Of a stretch of 64,000 nt of DNA, positions 10,287 to 24,047 are shown in pieces. The notes under the pieces are model-generated. The model searched no databases. It was given only the letters and a program-made list of their open reading frames with translations, and was not told the origin of the DNA. The first letter of the stretch is position 1, and every line of letters starts with the position of its first letter. The DNA lies in the NCBI GenBank assembly GCA_040954595.2, contig CM082592.2, positions 8,494,001-8,558,000 of the forward strand, given 5' to 3'. The position numbers and the translations under genes were made by a program. Origin of the DNA: Balanoglossus misakiensis (Eukaryota > Hemichordata).

Positions 10287-12691
10287 TTAGATTGCTTTTT
10301 GTAAGTCTTCATACCAGTCGAACTGCAAATTGGGAACAAATCTCTCTGTCAGAGATTTCGGGGAAAGGTGACCTTCGACCTGGAAGATGTTCACACCTCT
10401 TGTCTTGTTAGCGTTCCTGGAAGGTTGTGAAGACACAAGATTGAAATAATATAAATGTGTGCAACAGTAATTGGTTTGGACTGAACCATGGTAGTGAAAG
10501 GGTTAAATTAAAACCGTATAGATAGCAACATCTCGTGTACTCACCCTTTAACTCTGTACAAATATATGGCAGAAGGATACGTCATTCCACGAACACACCC
10601 CTTTACTTTATCTGCATATTTCGGGTGTTCAACGCCCCTCCCTATAAATGGGGGAAAACGGATGAAGCTTTAGATGTCGATGCCAAGAAATGGTGAGTCG
10701 GTGATGACACTCATCCATAGACATCATTGCTAGTCACTGCGATGTCAATATAATAACATTACGCCGTGATTGGGGCTATTAAGTTGTGATTGCTGATGTG
10801 GGAATGTAGAAAATCTATACTGTACACGTATGTTTTTGTTCCATACTTACAGTAAATCAAAATGAGATCCCTATCTGGGTATTTCTTGTACCCAAGAAGA
10901 TCAATGAAATCTCTCGATGAAACCAGACCTTTCAACAACGGGGCAGATACTGAACGGATTACTTTCAAGTTCTGTGAGAGACAAAACACTGTTCTATTAG
11001 AGAAGAAATCATCACACGATAAGATAATAAGTCATTTTTGCGGAATTTGAGAGCAATAATATTGGAGTAGTACATGTAATGAAAAACAAGACCTCGTCGA
11101 CTTGTTCCACGCACTCCATGCCGCCAGTCAAGGCCGTTTCCCATTTCTGATGTTTCTCCAGATCCCACACAAGATCCAGGATCTTCTCGGGCGGCGCGTC
11201 AAATTCATACATGGTTTTGTACCTATAGAGAGGGAAAGACGATACAGAGACTATACTGAACTCTGAGTCCTGCAAAATCTTGAAGATGAATCTGGTTTTT
11301 GTGGCATGCACCTATCTTAGAAACTCCTATACTGAATCTGCCACCACCACGCCAATCATCTATATGTACTTACACTTTCCCATCGAAGTCCAGTGACTTC
11401 TTTCCCACGATCTCCATTCCCTTCTGGAGGGTAAATCCAGAACAAGAAAGATAAGCGTATATAGTCTCACTGTATAAACTAGAAGGAAGTCCATGCATTT
11501 AATTTCCAGACGAGCTTCTTTAGCCTGTGTAGGCTAGAATTTGAACTAAAACGGGTAGTTTAGCTTTAGCGAAGTATATCAGCACTACCATCCAATTACC
11601 AGTATAAAACCTAGATCAAAGTACATGTACTCATAAAAGGTGAATATTTTATGGTTGATTTTTATCTTAAACACGAAACTGTAATTAATTGAGCACAAAG
11701 GTGGACTATTTAAGCAATAAAACACCCCCAGCCATGGTATACCACGAGATTTTGACCAGTTCACGACATATACGCACGAGCGATAGCGAGTGCGTATATG
11801 GAGTTGAACTGGTCAAAATCGAGTGGTATACCATGGCTGGGGGTGTTTTATTGCTATTATATTATGCCAGTATATTGAAACTTGGCATAAAACATTTTAA
11901 AAAGGCATTTTCTTTGACTATGATATATGACTGTGGTATATGGCTAATATATCACGGTCACGTGTCGTGTCTCGACCAATCAAATAGCGTGATTTACACC
12001 ATCAATATACTGGTATAATATAATCACCATTTTACCACTTTGATGGGTTTTAACAGTTGCGCTGTGCACTCTTATCAACTGACGGGCTTTAGTACGCTTA
12101 CACTATTTCGCAAGTCGAAATATTAGTATGAGACAGCTATAAACGGGTACACTTCCAACTTGCTAATTTCTCCTTTAACTGACTTCTCCCGCTAGGATTA
12201 GAACAGAACAGACCAGATCAAACCTACATGTACCAATAATACAGGATCTACGATATGCAGTCTGTTATCAGATCTGTCTGTGACGAGCTGTTACGTAAAT
12301 TTTGTTATAAACTGGTTGAAATCTGTTCATATGATAAATGTTAACATTCGACATTTCAAAGTGTCACATTTAAACTTTCCTGTTCGATGAACAGCGTTCA
12401 ATTTCACGAGAGAGAAAAAACCCTCAGGAATATCAGGAATTTCCATTATGCCCGTTAGTGTCAATCCGGAGTGACTCTGATTACAGTAGGCCTATCTCAC
12501 TACTACGCGCACGTGTTAAATACATGTACTTGCAGGTGAATATTCTTTGCCGGGTAAAATGACGCCTTGATGACGTAGGTACACAACAAAAGCATATTTA
12601 CCGATACTTTCCATGGCTGCCAATCCTCTGATGACATGTAAGCTTCGACCTTCTCTAAAGTGTCGGCTGCAATTGATCGCAAATCCGCCAT
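10287..12691 (-). CDS. START-domain lipid transfer protein, STARD4/5/6 group
   Basis: Soluble single-domain START protein. Relatives carry sterols or bile acids between membranes in the cytosol. Exons in reading order: 12602-12691, 11374-11423, 11093-11222, 10851-10971, 10545-10641, 10287-10416; 205 residues, the same length as human STARD4. Recognisable blocks are the N-terminal helix (EDWQPWKV), DFDGKVYKTMYEFDAPPE, the START core SVSAPLLKGLVSSRDFIDL, VEHPKYADKVKGCVRG and the C-terminal helix FDWYEDLQKAI. Which of STARD4, 5 or 6 it corresponds to is not decided; it may be ancestral to all. The exon 3 donor (gtcttg) is weak, but phase and alignment support it. Intron 1 contains two inverted-repeat elements and intron 5 a partial MITE. 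Confidence 0.88.
10471..10502. mobile_element. Partial copy of the 85-bp piggyBac-like MITE
   Basis: One terminus matches the elements at 36327 and 41242: the inner part reads CTGAACCATGGTAGTGAAAGGG and is followed by TTAA at 10503-10506. The other terminus is not found within 85 bases. It lies in intron 5 of the START-domain gene. Confidence 0.55.
11713..11855. mobile_element. 143-bp palindromic element (hairpin MITE)
   Basis: Two arms of about 70 bases are reverse complements with a few mismatches and one small indel, meeting near 11784. The outer ends begin AGCAATAAAACACCCCCAG. The element is in intron 1 of the START-domain gene, directly next to the 11856-12024 inverted-repeat element. 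No coding capacity. Confidence 0.8.
11856..12024. mobile_element. 169-bp element with 23-bp terminal inverted repeats
   Basis: Termini 11856-11878 and 12002-12024 are reverse complements with one mismatch (ATTATATTATRCCAGTATA core). The interior has no ORF. It abuts the palindrome to its left, so the two may be one composite element or one inserted beside the other. Confidence 0.65.
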
Positions 12692-14558
<1,867 letters not shown>

Positions 14559-17500
14559 TCAATCGACGCCAGTACCGTCTCCTGACTCCGATGATTTTCT
14601 TTTGCCGTCAGAACGGTAATCTGAAAGAAACCCTTGAGATGGGATTGGGTGTGTTTGGCCAGTGCGGATCTCATGTAGATCTGCGTTGTACGCTGTTGAG
14701 AAACTGGGCACTGCCTGAATGCAGACCTCGTCGTGGCCGTCTTCGACATCGAAGAGAACCAACAAGGACTGCCTTTTCAACGGGGCTCTGTTGGCCCCGT
14801 TCTCTCGTTCACCACTTGGGAGCTGGCCGTCCGCTGTAAACGGGTCGCGCACTGGTCCCTCCGAAGTGGATGAAACGGGCGACGGCAGCAGGTTGCTCAG
14901 ACTCTGAGTTGTTGAGATGTTGTCATTCGAGGGGGTGGAACAGTCACAGCTAGTTTCGGACGTCAAGGAGAGGAAACTGCGAGAGCCAGGAGAGCTGCAC
15001 CCCACACTTTCGCTTGCGGATAGTTTGAGATTCTTTTCAGCTGGTGGGTCTTCTGCCTGAGTCACGTGCCTGTATGTTGAGTCCACGCGATCTTCAGAAG
15101 GCGAGAACGGTGATTTCGTGTCGATCACTGGACTACTGGTGTCGGATGGAGTCGGAATCTGAATGGTCAGTTGTGGTTTTTGTCGCTTATTCGGCATCGC
15201 GTTCATTGCATTCTCATCAGAAACACGTGGACCGTTTTCGATGCCAGAGTAAAGCTTGGGATCTTCCATGTTTGGCTCGTCCAGAAATCCATAATTTGAA
15301 TAGCAGTGTTGTCTGCAGACCGGATCGTTGCTACTTTTTCCAGTCGACTGCAATGCTTCTTCGAAAAGGGAATATTCTGGCAATAAATTTTGGGGTGAGA
15401 GGTCTTTTGGATAAAATGGGATACTGGCTCTCGGTTCCTCTATTACCGATGCAAGCGCCGACCTAGAATCGTGCTGAGTGCCATCTTGTTGGTCAAAACT
15501 TGAAAACTCTTTGATGTCTTCTAAAACCTTGCCATTTCTACTCTCGGCATTCGCTGGCATTGGCACAGAGCTAGCTGCAGCCCAGTGACTGCTTCGGCCA
15601 CTGGTGTCCGGTTGTTCGGGGGACTGAAAGGCAAGTTTGGGATACATGTTGAGTTGAGAGGTCACGCTGCATCTTGACGAGCATTTCTTTGCAATCTGTG
15701 AGCACATCTGAGCGTTGAGCTGAGGCGGCAGGCTGAGGCAGTTCCTGCGTGTTGCCTTGTAGTGTTTTGCTAACTTTGGCGGCACGTCGATCGAGGCGGT
15801 TGTCCCAAGTTTGGGTCGCTTCAGCGGCGGTGCGATGTTGGCAGTTCTGTCGACTGCCGAGTTCATGCCTGACGAGAGACTTCTCGTGTGGGCACCGACA
15901 CTCTGGCAGCTTCCCACTGAGACTGTGCTTCCGTGGCGACTGAGGAGGTAGGGACACGAAACATCTGAGTTGAACGAGGAGTGGTCTGTGTTCAACCACT
16001 GTTGGTAAATGGAGGCGCAGGGGCAGTAATTGCTCCCCGAAGGTATGGATACAAGGCTCGTGCTGCTGGAGAATCTGTCAGACAGACGGCTGAACTCTCT
16101 CCGCACGGGACTCATGGTCGAACATGACAGCCTGCTTTGCTGCTCGTGATTTCCTTCGGTGTGGATGGTAGAAGTTAAACTTGCATTGCTTGCCAGGCGC
16201 CTCAGATGATGAAAGCTTGTCTGTGACATCAGCGGCAGGGATATTGTGCTCTCTCTGGCACTGAGTGGGTAGTGAGTGTAGGGCACGCTTGTTCGATGAT
16301 CGATTGGGTCGAGGTGCAGAGAAGACATGGACTCCCTACTGCCGTGAAGACTGTGCTTGAGTGTGCTTCTCCTCAGTGCCCTCAAGTTTTCCGGGATACT
16401 CTGCAAGCCGTGGCCTGGGATGCCGCATTGGTTGTCTGCAGGAGTAGAAGTCCGCCTCTCGGCGCCCAGGGCGTTGGTGAAGTTATCCAAAAAGCTCGAT
16501 CCCTGGCGAGATGCAAAGTACTGCTCTGCTCTCAGGCAGAAACAGAAGCACTGGTGACAGCAGTAGGGGTGAGATGGGTGGAAGGAGTGTGGGCAAACCC
16601 CAAAGGGAGCGTCATAACTGCAATGAGTCGCGTGGCTCACAGTCATCTGGGTACTCTCTCGACGGCCATTGGCGTTTGCAGTGCATGTACATGTGGTGGA
16701 CGCGTGACTATGATTTCCAACTGATTGGACGCTGCTGCCTGTCTGCTCTTCTGATGTGGCACAGGTGCATGCCAACCCAACCGCACACCTGCAGTGTACA
16801 TATCCTCCCGCTTCGCTCTTTGCCCCCTCACGCTCGTGTAAAGCTTCTCCTGTGCCGGCCATGTTCGAGTGCGATGCCTCGTGCCCGATGGCCCCCGGCC
16901 TCGTTGCCATGACAGAGTTGGGCAGCACGAACGAGTCCAAGGTGCTCAGGGAGCTGATTCTTCGGGAGCCGCGGTGCCTTCGAAGAAGTTCCTGACTCCA
17001 GAAGTCGTCATCGACGTTGGCTTCGGTTGTCTGCCTGAAGGTGGCGCCGAAGTCGGTCATCGCGAGCGTTCGCGGCGTGCTGTCATCCGCCGTTCGGCAG
17101 AACAGCACCTTCAAGAAATGCCTCGTGTACTTCTGGTTGACGAGGTTGATGGCTACGGCGTTCAGCGTTGGGCCAAACAGAGACACCATGAACACCCCTG
17201 TCAAGACCGCTCCCGGTAACGGCTGCACGTTCAACCTCAGACAAACAATGATGATGTTGTACGGTACCTGGAAGCCAAAATTCATCATCACGACCACGAA
17301 GAACTTCGTGGTATTTCTCGTACTACCGGAGCGTTTCCCACAGATCATCTCTGCAGGGCATCCCCTATCTGGACCCTGGTGACTCGCCCTGGGGTTGACC
17401 CGACCCTTCACCAAGAACGCGTAAGCTATGTTGGCATACGAATACACGACGACCGCCAGGGGGACGGCGAAACTAAGTATCAGGGTAACAAGCACGAAAG

Positions 17501-18815
17501 CATCACCGTCGGCAGTACTCAGGGATGCCAAGTTGCAGCTGTACATCGGCAGATTCACCGACCACGCCGAGGCGTCGTGGTTGACGACGGACATCAGTAT
17601 CACTGCGCATGAGTACACCCAGCAAACGGCCAAGGAGAGGATCACGGTATTTCGTGTGACGAGAGAGGAATATCTTATTGGTCTCGTTACCGACACAAAC
17701 CTCTCAACGCTACCAAACGCCAGGGTTAACAGTGTCGCCGTGGTGACCAGCGCCGAGAGATAACCGACGCTTGCGCAGACTGGGCCACGGAGATTGCCGC
17801 CTCCTCCGAGGGACACGATAGTTGTCTGAAGCATCTGAACCATGCTGGACAGTACACCACAGCAAGAGATGTTGAGATAGCAATAGCCTGAAAAGAATGG
17901 CAAAAAGAACAACTTCAGATCACAGGCCATGACAATTCATACCTAAATTACTGCTATCTGTTACTATATGATACACACAGCGAGAAAAAAGAGGCATTTT
18001 CTTACAATAGTGTAGAACACACTTTAGAATATATTTTCGTTTAGAGATTATAATAGAGAGATTATAAAAAAACACACCCAGTGCCGTCTTCAGTTCTCTG
18101 TATTTGATGAAATTGACGACGGTGATGATGTTGCCAGGCAACGCAACCAGGAGCAGTAAGATTGTCACTGTGGCAACTGTATAGTCTGGGTTCAATGAGT
18201 TGTAGTCCTGCAGGTCGATACCCTGCGGTGAAATGTTGGGCGTAACGCCAACGTGGGAGAGATCTGCTCTTCCTGTATTATTAAAGGTTGAGTTGTTCTG
18301 TAAAGGGGTGACAGAGAAAGGGAATATAATAATAATAATAATATTCTCTTTATCATTTTATCTCAATTTGATCAGATGATTATCTTAATAGTAATGCTGA
18401 CGACGACAATGATGATGATGACCATTGTCCGTTGTTTTTCCCCGCGTAGATGATTTTTGACCTTGCTCTCTCCTTAATTATAAGGGTTTCTAAAACAGCA
18501 TGTACATATGTCACATGAAAGTGATGGAAAGAGCACGTGAAACATGAATGGGACACATGTAGAACGTCTAGCCGGGTGTTCAGACATAATTTTGGATAAG
18601 CTTTGCCGGCCTGAACGCGTGACTAGATTCTCAACTATACGAAGTATGCGAAACGTTCGGACACAGGTGAAATAGGTGTTAATTCAAAATGATTACAAGA
18701 AAATAGTTTATCCGTTCGATACGTTCACTCCTGGTCAGCTTGTTTATATCTGCTTCCTTACCTTGAAAATGTCGGCTGTATCGACTTCGGAGGAAAAATT
18801 ATTCTTTGCTGCCAT
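14559..18815 (-). CDS. Orphan rhodopsin-like GPCR with very long C-terminal tail
   Basis: Seven-transmembrane receptor of 1200 residues; ligand unknown. Exons in reading order: 18762-18815, 18078-18297, 14559-17887. The extracellular N-terminus has several N-glycosylation motifs (NFS, NNST, NNT, NIS). Helices: TM1 about 57-80 with the GN motif, TM2 93-118, TM3 128-152 after Cys129, TM4 172-194, TM5 221-249, TM6 286-308, TM7 319-343. Cys129 and Cys209 could form the usual TM3-ECL2 disulfide. The DRY motif is ERF (153-155). TM6 lacks CWxP and TM7 has NAVAI instead of NPxxY, so activation switches are altered. The cytoplasmic tail, about 855 residues, is Ser/Thr-rich and largely disordered, with 13 cysteines at 457-542. 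I cannot match it to a named receptor. The first exon was chosen by its donor, phase 0 and glycosylation sites. Confidence 0.8.
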
Positions 18816-20507
18816 GTTTGATGATGGACGGGCGCGAGACAACTTTCCTCGGCTGCCGACAGCGCTAAGCCTGATGTCTTTTCATGCAAGGTCAAAAACA
18901 GAACAGAACACCGGGGTGGCGATTCATTCACTCGTATATGACCGCCGTCAACCAAGACGTCCGATCCATTCTGTGGTATGAGTTGATCTTGACATCCAAC
19001 CAAAAAAAAAGCCGTCACTCTGAAGAGCGTGTTCACCAATCTTACGAGATGGCGGGAAGCAGCTTTGGCAACCGTTGTTTTCTCTCTCTCTCTCTCTCTC
19101 CGAGTGCACCACTAATGCCAACACGAAGTCAATGGGTGTCATATTTTAATGAGCAGATCTGTATTGAAGTAAGTTGCCATGGTAACAACTGCCCAAGCAA
19201 CAACTGACAGCTTGCGTCAACAACGACTGATATCGCTCAACAACGACAATGGTGGCGTTTGTCGCTTGTCCACGTTTCTCTGGCTCTTCGCACTTCTGAA
19301 TTCATTAAGGGCACACTCACACGGTGTTAAGTGGGAGGGTTGTTTTGATGAAAAAAAAGAAGATTCTTTGAACTTATGCAACGATCTAAGAAATCCTTCA
19401 TGTGTGAAAAAAGTGTTTGTGTCCACTCTGCTTTACTGTCAAATACCTGTGATTTATTTACTACAAACTACCCAACAAACTATGTACTAAAATACCGTGT
19501 ATATACACCACAACAAAGACTATGACAGGTAAAAATTGCACTGCATTAAATTTCAATTTTCTTCATTATTTTCCGGTAGGAAAATATATCAAAGTTACAG
19601 CACTAGTAAGTTTTCTGGCTTTTCTTCAATAGATTTCAATATTACAACCCACTGCTTCATTTATTGAGTTGTTGATTAAAAACACTGACAGTGAGCTTCT
19701 GTACGGTTATTCCTAAAGGTCACCAGTAGGTCAGGGTTGAAAGGTCAGTCCCGTGTACACATGGTTTGACTCGCTGGATCTACTTGAAATTGTCCGAAAA
19801 TTGCTAACGCTGTCATATTGTGGGCATTTCTACATGATAAGTCGATTGAACTGAGAAGGATTGAGACAAACTCGTTGGGTCTACGCGCAGGTGTCAAAAG
19901 ACAACTTGATAAGTTACCGGTAAACTATCTGAACCACACCCTCCCTAAAATGGAGACTCACTACAATAAACAACTTTCCCAAACAATGATAGGGAAACTT
20001 TTATAGATAAAACACTTTTGTAAACTGATGAATTTTTCTAAGTTTCTTGGGTGTCAAGTTTCACTAATATGCATTATTTTGGATACAGTTGCCACTTTCT
20101 TGAATAAAAAACACTCTTGATAATTATCATATGTTGTAAAAGTTACTAAAACACTTGAAACGGTTTTTGCATCAAAAGTAAATGTTCAGAGCAAAATGAC
20201 TAAAATTGTGAAGGTAAATCAAGAAGTAAAAATGTTAATGACAGTATAATGGGAGGAGTTCGTGTACAGTCAAAATAACCTAACTATAAAATCTAATCAG
20301 GAAATTTGTGATAGTTCTAGTTTATTGCAGTTGGTACCCATTCACCCCGACTATATCTTGAACAGTGTAAATAATGTAGTTTTTTTTCTGAATCAAATGA
20401 AATTAAAGTTCTGGGCACCTGCTGTTTTTAAACATTCATGAACTGGGGAACTTTTGACTGTATTTGAGTGAATAAGGAGTGTCTGTGTGCGTGTGCGTCT
20501 GTGGGTA
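18816..20507. other. Intergenic region, no gene recognised
   Basis: 1.7 kb between the GPCR start and the MUL1 stop. Contains a (TC)10 run at 19081-19100. A TTTATT at 20321-20326 (AATAAA on the minus strand) is a candidate poly(A) signal for MUL1, about 180 bases past its stop. Nothing else is seen. Confidence 0.5.
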
Positions 20508-22100
20508 CTATGAATGAAACACAGGATTAACTCTTGCTATTCTTTCTCTGCAGATGGGACAGTGAGGGGGTTGAAGCACTGCAGCACAGTCCGCGCAACA
20601 GCAGATGTGACCGCAGTTCAGTATCACCACCTCTCTGGGATTGGTCAGACATATGACGCAGACACCGGCGTTGGGATTATCCGCCTGCCCGGCCGTCTCG
20701 TCGCCCGCGTCCACCCTCTGCCTACGCTCCCGGATCTCGTCGATCTGCTGCTGCCGGAATCTTCTCTCCCGGTACTTCTTGTACCACTTCCACAGGCAAG
20801 CCACCGCGATGACGGCCGTGGTGGTGCCGAATATGTACACGAGAATCCTCCACGTCCGCACTTTGGATTCCATCTGTTTCAGGATCTGGCTTCTGCTCAA
20901 AGTGCTCAAGATGTAGTCTCCCTTTCCCGTGGGCGGGGGGCCGAGTCGGAGGTCGTCTTTCTCCAGGGTCAGTTTGCCAACCCCTGTCACCACTGTCCCC
21001 ACCGGTAGCAGCTTCTCAATATCCTGGTACCCTTTAGTTTTCTCCCCGGAGGCCCAGTTGACAATCGTTTCACCCAGTGAGCTCTCCACTGGCGTGAACT
21101 TGTCATATATGATGTCTAGGTTCAAACCTGTGGCCTCTAGGGGTTCATCGACAACAACAGATGCATTGTCCCCATCCAAACTAAACGAAACACACTTTGT
21201 ATTGTCTCTGATTGATCTGTTAGTGTCATACCTGGAATATGAATAGATTCAAGATTACCAAAGGTTCATCTCAAATGAGAGGACCATGTCAAAAACAGAC
21301 TGTTGGAGAGTACAGCAGGCACGCATCGAGATATGACTACCTGAACTGCATGAATGGTGAATAACGCATTCAAACATGTCAGAAGATAGAAGAGAGACTT
21401 GTGCTACCAAGTGAAACCTAACCTACCATAGCCTAGTAGTTTTATTCCATTCTGTTCTATGCTCTTTTAGTAATAGTGTCTGTATAACCCCAAACATTCC
21501 TGCCACATATTCACTCCTCAGTGCATTTCCAATGGCCCTCACTTTGCCTTCAATGACCACATATGGAAGACTTTGATCCTGTGCTTCTCGTATAACATCT
21601 TTCAAGTCTGCATTGATATTCAATGTTGGAGCCTCCTGTAAAATTAAAGAACATACACACTTTTTAATAATGTGCTATTCTTTGGAACATTACACATTTA
21701 TTAAAAATATGTCATGAGAAAGTACGTGTAGCATACATTACAATAATGTTCCTGCTATTTCATGGGTACTGAACTGCAGCAAAACTGGAACTTGAAAGCT
21801 ATTATATATGAAATGAAACCGAAAATTGTCAAGGGTGTAACTGTTTAATAACGTAAGACAACACTGTTCACGCTAAGAATACAAGAACAGCCAGCATGTC
21901 CGGAAGAAGCTGTTGTCATGGTAATAAGCTGACATGACACCAGAGCTGTTTCTGTGGAGAGACAAGTATAATATATTCAAAGTTTGTAAGATTTTTAGTA
22001 CCTTGAGCTTTGCAATGCTTTGCTGTCTCCCTTGTGACATATACCACGTAAGCGCAGTTGCTGCAGTGCCACAGCCTAGAATCAGTAAATCGGCCAACAT
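20508..22100 (-). CDS. MUL1: Mitochondrial E3 ubiquitin ligase 1 (MUL1/MAPL)
   Basis: Outer-mitochondrial-membrane E3 ligase; human MUL1 ubiquitinates or sumoylates factors of mitochondrial dynamics and innate signalling. Exons in reading order: 22002-22100, 21427-21635, 20508-21231; 343 residues (human 352). An N-terminal membrane segment is at about 4-20. The intermembrane BAM/GIDE domain follows and includes YVVIEGKVRAIGNALRSEYV, EHRTEWNKTTRLW and GVGKLTLEKDDLRLGPP. A second membrane helix is at about 232-251. The C-terminal C3HC4 RING starts near 294 (CVICL, NCGHICCC, CPICR) and ends NPVFHS, like human IPLYNS. All zinc ligands are present. Divergent from CUTA across about 500 bases. Assignment is firm. 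Confidence 0.95.
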
Positions 22101-22602
22101 TTTGAAATTTCAGCTTCGGATCGTCCGGTACACTGCGCCGCCCGGACCGGTATCGAGACAAGGTCACTGCACTATGTCTGTTCGCCTAGGCTATTGAGAC
22201 CTTCCTGAAATCCTGCTGTGATGTACACCTTCAAACGGCATGGTAGTTAGACAGAAATATCCAGATATCACGGTGGCTGGCCAGGGTTTCCGTAGTGTGC
22301 ACTGTAGCCGTGACAGGGTTGTTGAACGTGGTTTCCCTGTGTCAAAGTCCAACGGGTCACGTGTGTAGTCCGGGGAGCCCCCTAAAACTATTGCTGGATT
22401 CGTAGCAACGTATTCGCAATACGGAATTGCCTCCCATTTATTTCCTCCAAAGGGTTCCCTCGTTATGCAAACTGCATAACGATTGAAGGATCAACCCAAA
22501 CCACAACGATAGAATCCTTCTCATTTGTATTGTACAACAAGCCCAGTGACTGAAAATTAACACAGACATGTTGAGTCGAACACACAGTCTGCGAAAGTGG
22601 CC
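22101..22602. promoter_or_regulatory. Shared upstream region of MUL1 and CUTA
   Basis: 502 bases between two divergent start codons must contain both promoters and 5' UTRs. No TATA box stands out. A bidirectional promoter is inferred from layout only. Confidence 0.4.
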
Positions 22603-23277
22603 ATGTCTGACGCATACATGAGGCACGTTGTTCTGTACAGCGTCTTAGTGTGCCTGTCTATGTCTTTGGTCTGGTTTGCGGCGAGAAGGTTATTCGGTAC
22701 GATGGCAGCGGAACAGATTAAAGCTGGTCTGCATTCTGCAGCCTTTGTCACGTGTCCGAACAAAGAGACTGCTTTAAAACTGGCCAGGTAATTAACTTGG
22801 TGGGAAGGGGGGGGGGGGGGACCAGCATGAGAAGCTGTAGATGATATAGATGTAGGCTTTGAAGTTTGAGTATGAGTGGTAATAGTGGACATGCTAGCCA
22901 TTTTAAATTTTTTCGATCCCTGGTGTATTATAGGTTTGCTAGTTTTCTCATACAAACCTTTACTTCTCTAAAAAGTACAACTTCAACAACATCATAGTTA
23001 GCGAGTTCATTTCTTTCTCAGAGGGTTGGTGGAGAAGGACTTAGTGGCCTGTGTGAACATCATCCCCGGACTGACGTCAGTCTACAAATGGGAAGGAAAA
23101 CTTGAGGAAGACAATGAAGTGCTCATGATGATTAAAACTCGCTCCTCCAAGATTTCTGAGGTGACGGGATATGTGAAAGAAAATCATCCGTATGATGTCC
23201 CTGAAATTATAAGCGTTGGGATTGAAGCTGGAAATCCGGGATATTTAGAGTGGATTTCTAAGAGTGTACCAGAGTAA
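22603..23277 (+). CDS. CUTA: CutA divalent-cation tolerance homologue, membrane-anchored
   Basis: Homologue of CutA, a trimeric ferredoxin-fold protein linked to metal tolerance in bacteria and to acetylcholinesterase anchoring in vertebrates. Exons 22603-22787 and 23022-23277; 146 residues. A hydrophobic N-terminal segment (about 8-28, VVLYSVLVCLSMSLVWFAA) can act as signal or anchor. The CutA fold runs from about 43 to the end: AAFVTCPNKETALKLAR, then LVACVNIIPGLTSVYKWEGK (the family's CVN and SxYxWxG signature), then MMIKTRSSKI, HPYDVPEII and the C-terminal strand YLEWI. The ATG at 22603 is taken as start; an upstream GTG is in frame but unlikely. AATAAA at 23423-23428 is a good poly(A) candidate. 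The intron has a 14-G run at 22807-22820. Confidence 0.93.
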
Positions 23278-24047
23278 CTTTACTGAAGAAATGTTCTGGT
23301 GCTGAGAACAAATGTGTAGTGAGCATTTTCCAGGAGTGGTTTCACTTCAAGCACTCTCAAAGATATGCTCCTAATCTTTGTACATTTAGATGAGACTAGC
23401 CATGGCCTTTGAACTTTTGAGGAATAAAACCGTAAATATACGTTGGTGGATTTTTGAATGTCTGTCTGTCTGTCTGTGTGTGTGTGTGTGTGAGCACTCA
23501 ACTACCATTATTCATGGCTCATTTCCTAAAAGCTTCTTTTTGCACATGTGCAAATCAGAGGCAAAAAACTGGCTTTGGTCCAAATGCCTTGTTTTCAATG
23601 ATAAAGTTAGTGAATAAAAAGTTAGTTAATAAGTATTCAATTTAATTTACATCACTCTTGCAGGTTTAAAGCAAGAATGACAAATATGAGAACAAATATT
23701 GAAAAAATAGATTGTACATATACAATAAATCAAATGGCAGTGAGTTTACGAACAAAAATAAAATTAATGAAGATCATTCGGATGCCTTAGAATGTAAAAT
23801 GAATGAATGTAATTATAAAAAAAAAAAACTTTTTGAAGTCACAGACTGCAAAGACTTCTAGTTAGTTGAGGGACTTCTTGATGTTGCTGTTGGCAGTGAA
23901 GAAAAATACTAGTAGTATCTGCCTTCAGTCAGTTGAACCACTGGAAAAGATTGAAAAAATAACAAACAGTTAATCATCTACATGAACAACGTAATAGTGA
24001 GGCTGTGTGTTTGAGGAAATGAACAACCTTTGTAATTTGAATATTAG
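23278..24047. other. Region between convergent CUTA and ANAPC7
   Basis: 770 bases holding the 3' UTRs of both genes. A TGTC/TG-rich simple tract lies at 23460-23492 and an A-run near 23820. No gene is seen. Confidence 0.5.
23423..23428 (+). terminator. Candidate poly(A) signal of CUTA
   Basis: AATAAA about 146 bases after the CUTA stop, followed by a GT-rich stretch (23460-23492) typical of downstream elements. Confidence 0.6.

Noticed and set aside
14719-17763. Several plus-strand ORFs of 60-150 codons opposite the GPCR exon
   Set aside because: They overlap a long coding exon whose frame shows clear transmembrane motifs; the opposite frames are composition shadows without family resemblance.
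18758-19039. Minus-strand ORF beginning with a signal-peptide-like stretch, upstream of the GPCR
   Set aside because: It shares the donor at 18762 but in a frame that does not continue into exon 2. The frame starting at 18815 joins in phase 0 and adds glycosylation sites.
22807-22820. 14-G run in the CUTA intron as a possible quadruplex
   Set aside because: A single homopolymer tract near the splice donor; likely simple-sequence slippage or assembly noise, with no further structure.
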